Shown here: positions 3,503 to 5,544 of the stretch, in pieces
How the letters are laid out: every line of letters starts with the position of its first letter
Position numbering within the stretch: the stretch's first letter is position 1
Assembly: GCA_902784025.1 (NCBI GenBank)
Contig: CACZTF010000218.1
Location: 1-5,544 of the forward strand
Direction of reading: 5' to 3'
DNA: 5,544 bases
Origin: an uncultured Lachnospiraceae bacterium
GTDB taxonomy: Bacteria; Bacillota; Clostridia; Lachnospirales; Lachnospiraceae
Made by a program: the position numbers and the translations under genes
The notes under the pieces: model-generated
The model's input: only the letters and a program-made list of their open reading frames with translations
What the model was told of the DNA's origin: nothing
Database searches by the model: none

Positions 3503-4870
3503 ATGGTACATATATTTAAAAATAACGGATATAATATTGCAATGGACGTGAACAGCGGAGCCGTTCATGTGGTGGATGATCTTGTATATGAGATAATAAG
3601 ATTAATTAAAGACGGAAAGGTTGGCATAACTTCAGAAGAAGAGATTACAGAAGCCTTGTCCGGTAAATTTACAAAGGAAGAGATAAGTGAAGGCTGCAGT
3701 GAAGTCTGTCAGCTTATAGATTCAGGACGGCTCTTTACAAAGGATATTTATATGCCGCATCTCAAGAGTTTTGCTGACAGACCTGTTGTGGTAAAGGCCC
3801 TTTGTCTTCATATAGCACATGACTGCAACCTTGCCTGTGAATACTGCTTCGCAGGCAAAGGGGAATATCATGGAGAAAGAGAGATGATGAGTCTTGAGAC
3901 CGGGAAAAAAGCTCTTGATCTTTTAGTACGGGAATCCGGAAACAGAAAGCATCTGGAGGTGGATTTCTTCGGCGGCGAACCCACGATGAATTTTGAAGTT
4001 GTAAAGGGGATAGTATCATACGGAAGGGAACTTGAGAAAAAAACGGATAAGGAATTTCGTTTTACCCTTACCACCAACGGGCTTTTATTGAATGATGATA
4101 TGTTCAGCTACATAAATGAGGAAATGTCTAATGTAGTCCTTAGTATTGACGGCCGCAAGGAGATAAATGACCGTATGCGTCCTCTGCGCTCCGGGAAAGG
4201 CAGTCTTTATGATATAATACTTCCTAAATATAAAAGATTTGCAGAGAGCAGAGGAGATAAAAATTATTACGTAAGAGGTACCTTTACACGTAACAATCTT
4301 GATTTTGCTGAGGATGTACTGCATCTGGCAGACCAGGGATTCTCACAGATATCAGTAGAACCGGTTGTTGCCCGGCCGGATGAACCCTATGCCATAAGGA
4401 CAGAAGATCTTGATGAGATCCTGGCACAATATGATCATCTTGCTAAAGAGATGGTAAAAAGGAAGAGATCAGGCAGATCATTTAATTTCTTTCATTTTAT
4501 GATAGACCTTGAAGGCGGACCGTGTGTCGCCAAAAGACTTCAGGGTTGTGGTTCCGGATGTGAATATCTTTCCGTTATACCAAACGGTGATCTTTATCCC
4601 TGTCATCAGTTTACGGGTATAGACGGTATGAAGATGGGAGACGTGGACAGCGGTGTGACAAATACACAACTCAGAAATAAATTCCGTGAAAGCAATGTAT
4701 ATACAAAGCCGGAATGCCGGGAATGCTTTGCAAAGTTTTTTTGCAGCGGAGGGTGTGCAGCAAATTCTTATAATTTCACAGGAGATCTGAACGGAAATTA
4801 TGAGGTAGGATGTGCAATGCAGAAGAAACGTGTGGAATGTGCGATAATGCTGAAGGCTGCAGGAGTGTGA
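3503..4870 (+). CDS. scfB: SCIFF peptide maturase, radical SAM/SPASM protein
   Basis: This 455-residue cytoplasmic enzyme is expected to form thioether bridges in the adjacent SCIFF peptide. Residues 1-95 (with NGYNIAMDVNSGAVHVVDD) form the N-terminal leader-recognition-like region typical of this family. The radical SAM core has C108, C112 and C115 (CX3CX2C, ending EYC) for the SAM-binding [4Fe-4S] cluster, GGEP at 157-160 and TLTTNG at 188-193. The SPASM region is complete: C349, G362 and C367, then C405-X2-C408-X5-C414-X3-C418 and C437, expected to hold two auxiliary clusters. C353 lies beside C349 and could be the ligand instead. C341 and C446 are further cysteines. Length is normal for the family. 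The start gives the conserved N-terminus, although the Shine-Dalgarno is poor. It follows the precursor by 113 nt; recJ follows by 88 nt. Confidence 0.95.
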   Translation: MVHIFKNNGYNIAMDVNSGAVHVVDDLVYEIIRLIKDGKVGITSEEEITEALSGKFTKEEISEGCSEVCQLIDSGRLFTKDIYMPHLKSFADRPVVVKALCLHIAHDCNLACEYCFAGKGEYHGEREMMSLETGKKALDLLVRESGNRKHLEVDFFGGEPTMNFEVVKGIVSYGRELEKKTDKEFRFTLTTNGLLLNDDMFSYINEEMSNVVLSIDGRKEINDRMRPLRSGKGSLYDIILPKYKRFAESRGDKNYYVRGTFTRNNLDFAEDVLHLADQGFSQISVEPVVARPDEPYAIRTEDLDEILAQYDHLAKEMVKRKRSGRSFNFFHFMIDLEGGPCVAKRLQGCGSGCEYLSVIPNGDLYPCHQFTGIDGMKMGDVDSGVTNTQLRNKFRESNVYTKPECRECFAKFFCSGGCAANSYNFTGDLNGNYEVGCAMQKKRVECAIMLKAAGV

Positions 4871-4876
4871 TACAGG

Positions 4877-4898
4877 TTCAAAGATAGTTATCTTTGAA
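4877..4898. repeat. Perfect 10-bp inverted repeat between maturase gene and recJ
   Basis: TTCAAAGATA (4877-4886) and TATCTTTGAA (4889-4898) are exact inverse complements separated by GT. It starts 6 bp after the maturase stop. There is no T-run after it, so it is a poor intrinsic terminator. As DNA it is a 22-bp dyad suited to a dimeric regulator. TATAAT (4902-4907) follows 3 bp later, without a good -35, so the dyad could overlap a recJ promoter. Confidence 0.75.
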
Positions 4899-4901
4899 AT
4901 A

Positions 4902-4907
4902 TATAAT
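4902..4907 (+). promoter_or_regulatory. Possible -10 element of recJ
   Basis: A perfect TATAAT lies about 50 bp before the recJ start. No consensus -35 occurs at 16-18 bp (CAAAGA at 4879-4884 is weak) and there is no TG extension. It overlaps the region next to the perfect inverted repeat, so it may need an activator or may be fortuitous. Confidence 0.3.
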
Positions 4908-4958
4908 GTTTAAAACAGTTGGGATCACGAAAAAGAAAAGAATCAGGAGAAATGCGTA

Positions 4959-5544
4959 ATGGACAGATCAATGTGGATGGTCCACACAAAAAAAGCAGAT
5001 TTTGACAGTATTGCTTCCAAATTAGGTATAGACAAGGTCATTGCCAGGGTAATACGGAACAGAGATATAACAGGTGACATAGAAATAGATGAGTTTCTTA
5101 ATGCGGACTATTCCGATCTTTATGATCCTTTTCTTATGAAAGATATGAAAAAAGCAGTAGGCATCATCATGTCTAAATGTGATGAGGGAGCAGGGATCCG
5201 CATCGTGGGCGACTATGATATAGACGGCGTATGTTCCGTTTCTATATTGTGTATGGCCCTCATGGAGCTGGGGGCAGATGTGGATTATGATATCCCTGAC
5301 CGCAAAACGGATGGTTATGGTCTTAACAAAAGGATAGTAGACGATGCTGTTAATGACGGCAAAGATACCATCATAACCTGTGATAACGGAATATCCGCAA
5401 GAGATGCGGTAAAATATGCTAAAGAGAAAGGACTTACCGTAATAGTTACGGATCATCATGATATTCCTTACGAGATAAGCGGTGAAGAAAGGCTATATAT
5501 TTTGCCGGAGGCGGATGCTGTCATAGATCATAAGCGCAGTGACT
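4959..5544 (+). CDS. recJ: RecJ-type single-stranded-DNA exonuclease, 5' part only
   Basis: RecJ is a DHH-family, metal-dependent 5'-3' single-strand exonuclease used in recombination, mismatch and base excision repair. The first 195 codons are present; the rest is beyond the window edge. The N-terminal part has the helical lead-in (VIARVIRNR, 28-35; FLNADYSDLYDPFLMKDM, 46-63). The phosphoesterase motifs follow: GDYDIDG (84-90, aspartates 85, 87 and 89), TCDNGIS (140-146) and TDHHD (164-168, the DHH signature). VIDHKRSD (188-195) sits where the family usually has a VNPK-type segment, so that position differs slightly. AGGAG (4945-4949) is 9 nt before the ATG. recJ near SCIFF genes is a familiar clostridial arrangement; no functional link is known to me. 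The long minus-strand open frame here is a shadow. Confidence 0.95.
   Translation, partial: MDRSMWMVHTKKADFDSIASKLGIDKVIARVIRNRDITGDIEIDEFLNADYSDLYDPFLMKDMKKAVGIIMSKCDEGAGIRIVGDYDIDGVCSVSILCMALMELGADVDYDIPDRKTDGYGLNKRIVDDAVNDGKDTIITCDNGISARDAVKYAKEKGLTVIVTDHHDIPYEISGEERLYILPEADAVIDHKRSD

Noticed and set aside
5022..5459. 145-codon minus-strand open frame
   Set aside because: It lies entirely antisense to recJ, whose DHH motifs are clear; it is a codon-bias shadow without a start signal.
1..5544. CRISPR arrays, insertion sequences, tRNA or rRNA genes
   Set aside because: I saw no regularly spaced repeat-spacer pattern, no transposase or terminal inverted repeats, no tRNA-like cloverleaf and no rRNA sequence. 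The only tandem repeats are the rplT 33-bp units and the 118-173 duplication.

Overview
The window looks like a chromosomal segment of a low-to-moderate G+C Gram-positive anaerobe of the class Clostridia, most likely Lachnospiraceae. This rests on strong AGGAGG-type ribosome binding sites, TG-extended sigma-A promoters, the gene order infC-rpmI-rplT, and a SCIFF peptide/maturase pair, which is a hallmark of Clostridia. The species cannot be named from the sequence alone.

Layout. Positions 3-95 hold the last codons of an unrecognised gene. Positions 96-415 are AT-rich and non-coding, with a duplicated AGATATAAA repeat block, one doubtful small ORF and the promoter of the next gene. Positions 416-757 encode an XRE-type helix-turn-helix regulator. 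It converges on a small DUF4190-like membrane protein on the minus strand (903-1268), and the two share a bidirectional terminator. Positions 1269-1690 hold the divergent control regions: the minus-strand promoter, then a strong plus-strand promoter and a roughly 190-nt leader. The leader ends in a terminator-like hairpin directly before the infC ribosome binding site.

The ribosomal operon follows: infC (IF-3, which must start at an AUU codon at 1691), rpmI (bL35) and rplT (bL20). The bL20 carries an unusual C-terminal extension of about 90 residues, Lys/Glu/Ala-rich and built partly from 33-bp tandem repeats. Next come a 49-residue six-cysteine SCIFF precursor (3240-3389) with its own promoter and terminator, its radical SAM/SPASM maturase (3503-4870), and the first 195 codons of recJ, cut by the window end.

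Functional picture. Two modules dominate. The first is an autoregulated translation operon, where IF-3 probably controls its own AUU start and bL20 probably controls the leader attenuator. The second is a compact RiPP (ranthipeptide) module: an abundant, separately transcribed precursor and a weakly expressed maturase expected to install Cys-to-Thr-type thioether bridges. The SCIFF system belongs to a described family. The less familiar points here are the long repeat-built bL20 tail, the long rpmI-rplT spacer, the repeat block before the XRE gene, and the placement of the SCIFF pair between rplT and recJ.
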